The notes beneath the pieces were generated by a model, which had not been told where the DNA came from, ran no database searches, and worked only from the letters and a program-made list of their open reading frames with translations. A program made the position numbers and the translations under genes. From assembly GCF_000189635.1 (NCBI RefSeq), contig NW_002476322.1, forward strand, positions 248,001 to 312,000: a stretch of DNA of 64,000 bases, given 5' to 3'. This DNA is from Tetrahymena thermophila SB210 (Eukaryota > Ciliophora > Oligohymenophorea > Hymenostomatida > Tetrahymenidae). Positions 34,200 to 46,429 of the stretch are shown here, one piece after another. The number at the start of each line of letters is the position of its first letter. Position 1 is the stretch's first letter.

Positions 34200-37100
34200 T
34201 CAAATTGGATTATTAATCGTTGTTGAATCCTAATGACTAAATTTATGAGGCCTCATATTTTACCCACCACCTGATAAACTTTTGTCTTTTGTATACAAAT
34301 ATTTTTGACTATCTCTATCTTTTTCTTTAGATTTAGATGGTGTATTTGGCTATTTAATATTAATAGAATTTATATCCATATTGTTTAAACTAAATTTCTT
34401 AGATGTATTTTTTTTAGAAGAGTTTAATAATCCTCCATCAATCATAATACTATTTTTCTTCATTAATTTCTTCAATGACATCTTTTTCTTATTTCTTTCT
34501 CTCTTTTGTTAAATAAGGAAATAGGCTCCGTTCACTCTGACTAGAACTTTATCTATATTATTGTAGGGGAAGTATTATTTGTAGATTCTAAATTTATCAA
34601 ATAATTTCATGGATTCTATCTCCCAGTTGCTCGAGGCTTTTATATTTCTAATAGATTAAATTTCAATTTGGAGCTCATTGTTATTTAACTAATTTTTAAA
34701 GGCATTAAGCTCGCTGTTAGTTGGTTGATTACTGTTTTAGGTTTGAATAAACTGTTAAGAAAGGCTTTAATTAGGGTTACCATTTTAATCTCTTTATTGT
34801 TGATTTCCACCTTGACTCAGATTATTATTCGTATTGCTGTACACATTATTTTTTGGAGTAGCTAAAGAGTTTCTTCTTTCATTTAAAGAAATATAATTCG
34901 AAGAAGTCTTACCAGCAACAAGATCGTTCTAAATATTAGTTCCAAATGCACTGTTTACAGTAGGAATATAATTATTGTTCATTGCCGAGTTATTAGTTGT
35001 AGTGTTATTATTGTAGTTTACATTAATACTACTTGTAGGATTAGGAATAGAGTTTAGACTATTATTTGATAAAATGTTTTATGGTAAAAGTTGAGGAGAT
35101 AATTAATAGTGAAGGAGACTTGGGGATTTTTAGTTTTGGTCTTGATTATCATTTGTGCTATCAAATTTTGGATTTGAAAATTAATGCTAGTACAAATTCT
35201 ATTAAACACCATTCCAAGTTAAATTTCTGATTCCTGTAGAATTTCTAAGCAAAACTTGATTATTGCTACTCATAGCATTTAGATTGGATTAAAATTAAGA
35301 TGGATTCGAAGTTATATTTGTTTCATTCATGAATGACCTCTCTTCAACAATATTAGTTAGATTTCTCTTTTAGATTCTATTTACACTGTGTTCCCTACTT
35401 TTTTATCTTAAATTTTTATAATTTGGTCTAATATTAGAAATGGATGGTCTATCTTCAAGCATGTTTTCTGACTACTAAGACAATTGATATTGTTATTACT
35501 GTTAGAGCTAAAATTATTAGTCTAGTGCTTCGACAAGCATCAAAGAAGGTTATGGATTAGGTGCAGCTGCTAATTTTATAGATGTTTAATTATTAGAGTC
35601 ATTGCCACTTATGTAATTCTTGAATATGTTTCTTTGAGAGTTCATATGGTAGCTAAAGTTAGATATGTTTCTCGGTCTCACATTTTCAACTGTGTCCTCT
35701 AATAAAAATAAAATTAATTGAAATTAATTGCATTGATAAAAGATAATTTTTAACCTGTAAATCCATCAGTTTATTTATTATTATCTTAAAACTATCTATA
35801 ATGGAGATAATAGTCGACGCTGTTTGACAGGAAAGGTTTTAAAGCGACTGAATTAATCTTTTTACCACACCTTCTATATTCATTTCTAACCAAAATATTT
35901 TAGCTGTAGTTATATTTTGCTAAACACACAAGCTTATTATTTGATACATTAAAATTTGGACAGTCTTAATAGCTGTGAGTATATCTTAGACAATAGTAAC
36001 ACTAGACTCCTAGTCCTCTTGTCGAATTCGAGAATTTAACTTTGTCCTTCATCATTTGAAATTTTTCCTGTAGAATTTCAAAATAAAATTTATTATTTAT
36101 TTTCTTCAACAAATAAAAGAAGCAAATGAATGAATAATATTACAATATCATTTTATGATGTCGATGAAAGCGATTAAATAATATTTTTTTAAGAAATTTC
36201 TATAACTCTGCTGACATCTACTGCCTTAGCTGTGAAGTTTCTTGTGTGCTCACCAAAAAACTCTTCAACTCCAAATATTTGTCCCTTTTCAAGAACATAT
36301 ATTGTACTTTATAAATCTTCTTTATCTTTACTCTTCATTTCTATTTATAGCTCAACTTTTCCTTACATCAAAATATACATCTTTTCAGACTACTCTCCTT
36401 ACTGTTTTATTTTAATTTTAATGTCTGTCTAAAAACTTTATTTAAAAAAATTATTGCATACCCTAAACAGGAATTCACCAGCTGTGAAACTGGATTCAGT
36501 TACTTTAAGAGCCAAGTTGTTTATGGCCTCCTCAGAAAAGTTAAACTAAAATAGCTGAATTTTTTTCAAAATTTTTCCATAAATATCAATTTAAACTTCT
36601 TATTTAATTTGTTTGGGTATAATTTCTAAATCCTTCATAGCTGATCCTTCGAACTCTTCTGAAATATGAATGTGCTCTATAAATTTTCTTACTTTAATTT
36701 ACAAATGTTTGTCTAAGCCTCTAGTATCTAGGAATTAGTTTAAATTTTTTATTCTTGCTTTTAGCTTCTTCTATTTTTACTTCAAGTCTGAAATAATTTG
36801 GCTGACTTTAAAATAAAAATTTAGAATATTTTTTCATATAAATCAATAACTTAAAAATTACTTGTGTTAATGCAATAAGCAAAGACAGCACTTGATATCA
36901 TGCAAACTAAATAATTTTAATATAAAAAAATTTAAAAAAGGAAACATATTTTATTGTTTTACTTGAAATAGTATAAGCCTTTTCCTCAACTGTCTAAGGA
37001 GTAATGTCTCCATACCCAATAGTAATCCTATGTTTTAAAACAAATAAATATAGAATATGTTAAAAGCTTAAGAAATTACATTGATATGATGGCCCAGTAA

Positions 37101-39946
37101 AGTGCATTCAAATATACTTAACCCCAAGGTTTATAAAGTAGTCCGGCTTTAGAAATCCAAGTAACTACGCTGTCATAGTCATCTTGTGTTTGATATTACT
37201 GCATAGCAACCCAAATAAATCCAGTTGCTATCAAGTGAGCAATGAAAAATATAAGTAGAAATACATTTATAATTCTTATAACAATAAGAAATTTTTCGCC
37301 TGGCTAAATTGTTTCAACCAGATGTTTTCTAATCTAAGTAAGCTTTATTTTAGTTTACATAAAATCGATTTAATATTTGTAAATTACTACTAAAAATAAA
37401 AATTTAATTAGCTTAAAATAGATAATAAAAGGATAGGTAGATTAACCAATTAATAAAAAGCATGAATTTTATTTAAGCTACGAATGAATCTAGCAAATAA
37501 ATAAAATCAATAGTACTATACAGAATCAAAATTTAATTTATTCTTTTTAATGCCTATTGTAAGATAAAATAAGTAATAATACCTTGTATGCTTTTAATAT
37601 AATAAGTAGCAAAAGATATTTGCTTAAACCTGCAGCTCCGGAAATATAAGGTAATAGGGTTACAATATCAAGTAAGAGATCTTCTGTTAATAATTAAAAT
37701 TACAAAATTTAAAATTAATAATAAAATTAAATAATTGAATTACATTTGATATATCTTTTAATTATCTAACCTCTATTTTCTTGTATTACACCAGACTAAA
37801 AGAAAGCGGTGTTAAGAGTTATAAAAATATCAGCAATAAATGCTATGCTTGAGAGGTAAATGCTGCATTTTAAGTTAAAATATACAAATAAATATTTTTA
37901 TTTTTCAATAAACAAATAATTTATACAATTAAATCCACTAGCTGGTATCGTCAATGCTATCAACAAAGCAAATCAAAGGTCTAAATTAATTTTAAATTAG
38001 ATTCGAAATTTGAAATTAAATAAAAATAAATGGTTAGTTACACTAAAACTATATTTAAAGTAGTAATTCCTACCATCAGAATGTCCCATAACAACTTAAT
38101 CGTTTAATAAGGCTTAAGCACTTAAAGATTACAGAATTCTCTCATACTTTTAAAATTTTCTGTATATTTTTTAGATAAATAATTACTTAAAACTGATATT
38201 AATCATATGTTAATATAAAAATCTACTATTTAATCCTTCAAAAAGCGTGAAAGCAACTTTTTAGTACAGAGATGTTTTCTATTAATATTAAAAATATAAT
38301 AATTAGATGTTACTTTTAAACTTGTTACTCTTCCTCAACATTTCCAAAAATACAAAAATGCAGTTTATTAAAATTGCACAGCTTACACTTTTTCTTTAAT
38401 ATTTTTCTCAACTTTTTTGAATTGATCTTTATTAATTTGTACAAGAAATAAATAACTTAATTAATTCGCTTATTAGTATGATAATAATTGGTTGACGTAC
38501 TGTGTACTATCTAGCTATCTAACTAACTAAATAATTTGGTTAATTTGAATTATTTTTGATTAAATTAAGTACTAACTAATCAATAAATCCCATCATCTTA
38601 ATTTAAAAATTTTTGCAAGTATCCTTCCTTCCTTCCTTACTATTCTAAATTATCATTTACAACTATTTATAAACACTAAAGTATCTTATTTTATCTGGAA
38701 GAATTAATGGTTTGCATAAAAAGTTTGGATTACAATTAAAGTTAATGCTTGAATTATTTTCAATGTTTTTTATGATAATTTTTAGCAAAAAGCTGTGTTC
38801 TTATAATATTAATTGGAAATTTTTGTATTTAAAAGCTTGAAGAGATTATTACAAATAAAAAAATTATGTATGAATGAATTATAAGAATGTTATTACTTAA
38901 TTCTCAAACTAGTCCTTGTACAAATAATATTCATAGCTACTCGCATAGTCTCCTATTAATTCGAAATCAGACTTTTTAAGCTATTTAAATCTTTTTTTCA
39001 TACTAAACAAAAGAATTATGTTTATAAATCGAGCTACTTTTTATATGATAGATAGAGATCTTTTTTTCCAAAGCATATTTAGTCCCAATCGCGGACGATT
39101 AAATATAGTTTGTTGTAGCTCAGAGATATCATCTCTGTAGCTTTTTGTACCTTAATTTTAAGATTCTTATTAGTCAGATTTCTCTTTTTAAAAAGAGTTA
39201 TTTCCTCTTACAGATAAGTATCCGCTTTTTTGGAATTTAGATACGCTCAAGCTATCATTCGCATCATCTGGCTTATAAATTGATGGAGCATGAACAGATA
39301 AAAATTTTGAATCTTTTCTATTTTATTTTTCATCATCTTCATGATACGATTAGAAAATATCTCCATTCTTTTTACTTATCTTAGCTAATGCATATTTTGT
39401 TTAAGGATTTAAACTATTAGTTCTTACTTCAGATTGACCTTATTAAGAATCCCTGCGAATCCTACTAAATGAATTAGAATGAGATGAAGAACCACAATCT
39501 CTCTCCTTAATTGAATCAACTTGTCTAAAATTAGTATGAACAGATTAGCTATCTTCATCGCCCTTAAGCTATATAGCTGGAATCTATTACTTGAAGTGAG
39601 AATTTTACCTGTTTGTATGGTTTTTTAACCTTTCAAAACTCATATTTTAGTTCTATTCTTTAAAACTCTAAAGAGAAAGCATTTAAGGAGTTTAGTTGTA
39701 AGAAATATTGTTGCTTTCTTATATTTAGTTTATTTCGTTCCTATAATAATGATAAGTATTTGGCGAGGTTGAACTCATGCCTGGTTTGTAATAGTTATGC
39801 TAATTTTCAGCAAAATTTTAATTGTCTTCTTAAAAATTTTTTATAGACTTCATCTGCTTTTCATCATTTAAAAGTTAGATGTTTGTACCTAATTATTAAT
39901 CACTAATTATATGGATTTCTCTATCTATATTGATTTCCCTTTACAT
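34200..39946 (-). CDS. Potassium channel with cyclic-nucleotide-binding domain, about 1,400 aa, multi-exon (copy 2)
   Basis: ATG 39946 to TGA 34202-34200. The first exon (39946 to about 38894) gives about 350 residues, Gln/Ser/Asn-rich. It ends in a folded segment with KKSDFELIGDYASSYEYY, matching copy 1. An intron of about 700 nt leads to KYTENFKSMREF and KLLWDILM (S1). S3-S4 contains DIVTLLPYISGA. The filter TIGYGDITP is at about 37006-37027. The CNBD (about 36560-36190) contains MYILMQGKVELQIEM and GQIFGVEEFFGE. The zinc-knuckle-like CYYCLRYTHSYQDC is at about 36000-35960. A long Asn/Ser-rich tail follows, ending with NWEIESMKLFDKFRIYKQYFP and a basic Ser-rich end. Same domain order as copy 1 with scarce S4 arginines. 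In ciliates such channels set membrane potential and ciliary beating in response to cyclic nucleotides (family knowledge); the exact ligand is unknown. Confidence 0.85.
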
Positions 39947-41764
39947 ATAAAAAATCTTCTTGAAAATAATTAAAAAAAGTAATAATTTAATATAAAGTTG
40001 TAAAGTTAATATTAGTAATAATTATAAAATTAAATATACAAAATTTATATTGCTTATTTTCTAAATTTTAATTTCTTTAACAATCTAACTAGCTAGCTTA
40101 TCCAACTTGTATTTTATTATTATTCCTTATTACACTTCTCAATAATAAATATTCCATTTACACATTTTCCATTGCTGACTTATTTTTACATTTCAGTTAT
40201 TCTCAGATCTCTATTTATGAAATAACCTTCACTAGTAATTTTTTTCAAAGAATTATTTTTAATATTATTACAATAAGTCGTTTTACAAATTTCTATAATA
40301 ATTACCATACAGTTTTTATTTAAGATTCATTCTTTAATTAGTTCTCAACCTTTTAATATTTATTTTTCACCTATTTCAATTTTGTTGTTTGTTTGGCTTA
40401 ATTAATCATGATGATTTTATTTATTTGTGTTTTTAATTAATAATCTAGCATGAATTTTTAAAAAAATGTTTTTTTTGAATTAAATATTATTTTATAAATT
40501 ATAAAATAGTAATTTAAGCTTCAAATAGCATTTCATATTATAAATTAAATTAATAAAATAATTCTGAGCCATATTTTTATTAAATTATATGAAGAGTATT
40601 TGCAAAGATATGTTTATTAAAAACACCAAAAGTAAAATTTTGCTTATTTAATGGCCTAATTATTTTTTATCAATTTTCAACAGTAATTAAATCAAAATCA
40701 ATAAAAAATATAATCAAGTTAATTAAGCTATTCTTCATTTTATTTAATTTTTCTTTAATTCATTTTAAATTTGGTTACTTATATATCCATTTTTTATTTC
40801 AAAATCTATTTAATAAATTCAAAGTTTCTAATTTTATTTAAAATGTAAATTATTACCAATTTTTTTAATAAAATAAAAGTATTTTAGAAAATTTTTGAAA
40901 AATTCTTTATATACAAATATAAAATACATTTTAAATTTATAAGGATCTTGCTTTCATTTTTAAAATATGATAAAAAATAAATTAATAAAACTAATAATTT
41001 CATTAAAGATCAATTTAATACAAAATTTATTAATTTAATAATTTTACAAGCTTATTGCCAATTACAGATTTTATTTACTTGAATAAACTATGAAGGCTTG
41101 ATATTAAAAATATTTTACATCTTATTATTTCAAAAAATAGTATTAAAAAATTAATATAGGGTTTATAATTTAAATTTTTGCTATAATAAGTAAATAAATA
41201 CTTAATTAAAAATTGAATTTTTGAAACATAGTATTGATAGCTCAGATCAAAAATAATTTAGAGTAATTAGAGATTACATGGCATATAAATAAAGATACTG
41301 ATGTCTACTTTATATTTAATTAGTTATTTTTATTTTATTTTTATCTTTATAATTTAATTTCTTTTCCAATTTTTTAAAATTTAAATATCAAATAAAAGGT
41401 TTTTATAATATTATGAATAAAATAAAATAAATAAAAATTGTAATAATTGAAAATAAAAATTAATAATTCTGTTAAATAATTTAATTCATATAGCCATTTT
41501 TGATGACGGTTGTAATAATTAATATATCTTCATCAATTAAATAATATGTAAATAAAGTAATTAAATAACCTCAATAAACAATATTTAATCTTACTCTATA
41601 TACTTTTTTTATATAAGTATACAAAAGTGAAAAATAAATCTTTATTGTTTTTAAATTTGAGATATATTCATGCAGAAGATAAGTAAGGTTACTTAAAAAA
41701 GAAAAGCTTAAATCTAACTTTCTTTTTACAATTTAATAAAAGAATCAAAACAGTCAATTAAATA
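39947..41764. other. Divergent intergenic region
   Basis: About 1.8 kb of AT-rich DNA between channel copy 2 (minus) and the first two-TM family gene (plus). Presumed to hold both promoters. No gene or RNA recognised. Confidence 0.5.
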
Positions 41765-44700
41765 ATGAATTTAATTTACAAAAAAACAAAATTTACCTCA
41801 AAATATATATTGAAGTAATTGATAGATAAATCAGATAGATTTAAACTAAGAACAATGGTAGTTCAAAAATTATGCAACCTCATCAAAGGTATTGATTTAT
41901 TTGGTGTGCCTGTTGCTTTAGTGATGAACAAAGAGACTCACTATAAAAGCTTAGCAGGTTCTATTATGAGTATAATCGCAATTATCTTCATCTTCGCATT
42001 CTTTTGGCAAAGTGATTAAAATTAATTTTATTCGTTTATTTGAGGATGTTAATGTTAAAAAATAATGAAATAGATTTTTTAAGCTTTGTTAAAAAGGATA
42101 GGGCATAATTCACTATAGATAATCAGTACTAATAATCTCCTGACTTAATTTAACTAAATGAAAATAGTTTTATGTTTGCTTTAGGGTTCGAACAACCAAA
42201 TAATGACTTTACTATATATCCCTTTTTTAATATTACTGTGATTTAAACGTATTTATTGATTAATTAATTTGTTAATAATTATTAAATCAAAGTATTTTCT
42301 TGATATATTATTTTTAGCTATTATATTATGGAAGGAGGTACAAAAAAAACTTAAATTATTTACTTAGATATGGAGCCTTGTTCTGAAAAGCACTTTAGTT
42401 TAATGGGTCAAGATAAATATAGTAAAATAACTATTTTAAACAGTAGGAATTTTCTTTGTCCTAGGTAAAATAATATAAAGAGATATAACAACTTTTGTTT
42501 ATTTAAGATTTTTATTTGGATACATTATCTGAAATTTAATCAAACCTACATACACCCATCCCTTCGCACCAATCAAAATCTTTTTTTTGTAAATGTTTGC
42601 ATTTTATTTTAGTGGTGGGAAGTAAATTTTAATAATAATAAATAATCAATAAGAATTCTGGTCAAATTATTAATTAATAAGAAAAAATTCAATTAATAAA
42701 ATTAAAAAAAGCTATGCTTTTCAAACTATTTGTTAAAGATATATCAAAAAGTTTGTAAGTATTAAGACCCTTTTTAGTATAGTGGAAAAAAACTTGATAA
42801 GAAGTTTTTATAAAAAATTAAGAATTAAAAAAAATAAATAGTCTCTTAATTAGTAGCGAAATGTTATCATTTGAATACTTGAATCGATGCAATGATAACT
42901 AAATAAATTTAAAATATCTATCATACATCAATATTTGTGTAATATAAAAATTAAAGACTTTTTATTTTTCAATTAAAGACTTTTTTAATAATCTATAAAT
43001 TACCCGAAATAAACAATACAACTTACTTCTTCTTTTATTCTTAAATTTATGAGTATTTTAAAAATTTATTTATATTAGTTTAGGCTAAAAAATAGAGGCA
43101 TAGGGCCTATACACAAATGATTTGTTTTCTTTTATTAAGATAGTGGTTACAAGGTGTGATCCTAATTTCAAGAAATATGATAAACGAACTTGGAATCCAC
43201 TAGATTGTGGTACTCAGAGCAATTACGACGCATATATAAAATATGTTTAAAGACCAAGATTTATTTTTTATACTACTAATTTTAACATTATTCCTGCAAA
43301 TACAAACAAATATGCTTAGGGTTATATTTAGGATTAATAAAGTTTTACATTTTCACCTAATTTTATGGTTAAAAGTGCAGATATTTATATCAAAAAAAAT
43401 ATCATTCACACAGATGAAAATGTTATACTCACAAAAAACCCAAGAGAAGAAACCTATCTTACTCTAAATATCGATGAAATAAAAGAAACTTCTGACTATA
43501 TCACTGGTAGTAGTACTTTTGTAACGCTCTACTTAAGAAGAAGTCCTTATACTATCACTATAAACCGTTCCTTTACTAAAATAGCTGAGCTAATGATCCA
43601 AATAGGAGGTTTGATAAAGTGCGTATTTCTTGTGTTAGGATTTTTTTTAGCGAAATACAATAGATTTAATTTTCGATTAGAATTGGCTAATAAATTATAC
43701 GAATTTAACATCTTAAACTCCCAAAAGAACAAAGGCGAAAAGCAACAAAATAATAAAATAACTATTTCCTCTATAGAGCAAATCATGGAAAATCAACTCC
43801 TTTGCAATCCAAGCTAAAAAAATTTAAGTTAAAATAACTATTCACAAAAAGATTTTGATAGATAAAATGGTATTAATTTACATTTATAAATTTTTTACAA
43901 TTATTTATTTATTTATCGAATGAGAGAGTTTTTATTAATGCAAGAATTACTTAAGTGTTTTTCACTCACTTTTTTTTAAGGTTCTAATAAATTTTAACTT
44001 ACATTTTATCAAACATATTTAAAATAAATTTAATAATTAATTAATTTTTTAATATTAAATAAAGCAAATAAGTAACCTTAAAGTGGTGAATAAGAATCTA
44101 ACGTTATCATCTAAGATAAAATCAATTTAAATGAAGACAAGAATACGATAAATTTTAACCAAGTTGAGCCAATATCTGCTGGAGGTCCACAAAAAAGTAT
44201 AGAAATTCTTCGTTAAGCCTAAAAATAAAATTAGAAATCTATATTATTAGATTATGTTTAGCGAATTGCTGATAAAAGTGTTAAAATAAAAGGGTCTATC
44301 AGCTATTTCTTGAATTACTTAACATTTGGGAAATGCCTTAAAACAGAAGAGAATTTATTAATAAAAAAAGCGCAAGAATACTCAAAAATAGATTTAGATA
44401 TTTATGTAATACTTGATAAACTTTAAGAAATAGAAAAACTAAAAAAGATAATTTTTTCGCCAGAACAAATAACTTTATTTAACTTCATTAAAAAGCCTGT
44501 TATAAAAAATGAAAATTAAAGCAGTAAAAACAAAGTATAAATAGAAAATAAAACTTTGCCAGCAAAATCTAAATTTGTGCATTAACTTTATTTAAAACAA
44601 GATAAAGATTAATAACAATAAATATTAGCTGATAACAATCACTTTATGAAAGAAAGAGATACTTTTACCACATTTTAAGCTTACAAAGTATTTTATTAAT

Positions 44701-45512
44701 TAAAAAAATATATCAATTTAATAAATTAATTTATTGTTATATTATAAAAGAACCTCTTTGATGCTTATAAGGTAATCAAAAACTCAGATGAGTAGAAAGA
44801 TGAAATGTAAAATTCACTTTTCTCTTCTGGATTCAATTTTAAAAATATAAAAAATTAAAGATAAAATCAAAAGCTCATCAAAGAGTTAGGAGAAGAAATA
44901 TAAAATCTATTTGAGCTCTAAAGCGTAATAAGTTAAAAAAATATTGGAAATTCAGAGATATCGCAGACTAATTTAGAAACAAATAATTAATTTTAGATGT
45001 TTTTACAGCTCTCACCATTAAATAAAAACCATAGATATAAATGTAACAAAACAAAATAGGATTAAAATAAGATTAGCAAGTATAAACCTGAAAAATAAAA
45101 TTAGAATGGATAACAAATTTAAAGTAAGTAGTAAATTGATTTAGTACCAGATACAAAAAATAACTCTTTAAATTATGAGAAATAACTTGAAGATTAAGAA
45201 TAGGGAGGAGGATTAGTAATTTAATAAAAATATTAATAATCATTATTTAGTTAACATAAGTTAGAAAATGCTTTGAGTAGAAATAAAGAAAATTAAAATG
45301 AATTAGCATCATCTTAATTTAGTAACAGCTTGACTGTCCCAGAGTATAAAAATAAAAATTTACAAGCCAATTCTCTTAATGATTCAGATATTAATTTCAA
45401 AGAAATTTCATTTAATAAAAATCTTGTACTTTAATTAAAGCATAATCCAAATGACCTATAGCATAATTTTTAAATAAAAACTAATAATAATATAGAAGAT
45501 ACAAATAGCTGA
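41765..45512 (+). CDS. Two-transmembrane ciliate-family protein with Gln/Asn-rich tail (member 1), multi-exon
   Basis: Start ATG 41765, with ATG 41853 as an alternative giving an N-terminus like the other members. Stop TGA 45510-45512. The N-terminal signature KGIDLFGVPVALVMNKETH leads into TM1 (SIMSIIAIIFIFAFFW). The first intron is inferred at 42012-42073. Ectodomain exons contain SFMFALGFEQPNNDF, MEPCSEKHF and VTRCDPNF...CGTQSNYDAY with conserved Cys. The segment RSFTKIAELMIQIGGLIK then leads into TM2 and the motif RLELANKLYEF. The long cytoplasmic tail holds a conserved block (SYFLNYLTFGKCLKTEENLL; DLDIYVILDKLQEIEKLKK; LFNFIKKPVI), then Gln/Asn-rich sequence ending DTNS. Function unknown. 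The topology (short cytosolic N-term, TM, Cys-containing ectodomain, TM, long cytosolic tail) suggests a surface or organelle membrane protein. Confidence 0.8.
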
Positions 45513-46429
45513 TCATAAATAAATATAATTTACTGTTCTTATTTGAGAATAATTTAAAGCAATTTTTGATATATAGAAAATTATTTTATAAATTTAAAAA
45601 TAAAATTCAAAATATTTTTTAATTAATTAATTTTATTTTCACTTTTTGTTAATAAATATAAAATGTAATTTTTATATTTTTTATTGAAAAATATTTTTAA
45701 AAAAAATCTATTATAGCACTTTGCAATAAAAAATTCATTATTAATATAAAAATTATTTGAAATATCACAAATCAATATATCATGGTTAGTTATATTTCAA
45801 ATGCAGGAACAGCTAAATTAACTCACTATAATAATATTTTTAAAATAAATTGTATTTTTAATTTATAACAATATAATATTAAGTTATTGCTTCTTAAGTA
45901 CTAATATAAAATTGTAAAATCTATCAATATACTTACCTGTTTGGTTTGATAGTTAAAATTTACTAATGCTTTTAAACTAATTTATTATACATAAATATTT
46001 ATTTATGTAAAATTGTTTTTTGGATATTTCTAATAAAAAGATTTATTTTAATAATATCTCTTTTTGTTACTTACTACACAAATAAATAAAAGAAACTTTA
46101 CGACCAGTAGAACTATTTAGAAGTTTTTTAATTTTTAATAATGATACAGTTAAATTCGTTAAATAATTTATAAATATGCATTCTAATTTACAAAAGTGGT
46201 GTATGTATTTTTTTATAATATTTATTTATTTAATTAATTCATACCATCATTTGCATAATTTATTTTAGTAGTGGGGGTAATCACACGATAAATATAAAAA
46301 TAGAATAAATAAATGAATTGATTTACTAGAACTTACATACATAATTGCATATGAGGACTTAACTTTGCCTGTCAATCTGCTTATATTTATTAAAATTTAA
46401 AAACAAATATAATTAGTAAAATATCAAAT
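45513..46429. other. Intergenic region between family members 1 and 2
   Basis: AT-rich, no coding frame supported. It should contain the promoter of the gene starting at 46430. Confidence 0.5.

Noticed and set aside
41853-41855. Treating ATG 41853 as the definite start of family member 1
   Set aside because: It would match the short N-termini of members 2 and 3, but the frame is open upstream to ATG 41765. The longer model is listed with this as an alternative.
42180-42196. GGGTTCGAACAACC, resembling a tRNA T-arm
   Set aside because: No acceptor, D or anticodon arms surround it, and it is within the coding exon reading ALGFEQPN of a conserved protein.
43547-43786. Minus-strand frame of about 79 codons
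   Set aside because: It is antisense to TM2 and ELANKLY of two-TM family member 1, which is conserved in two other genes.
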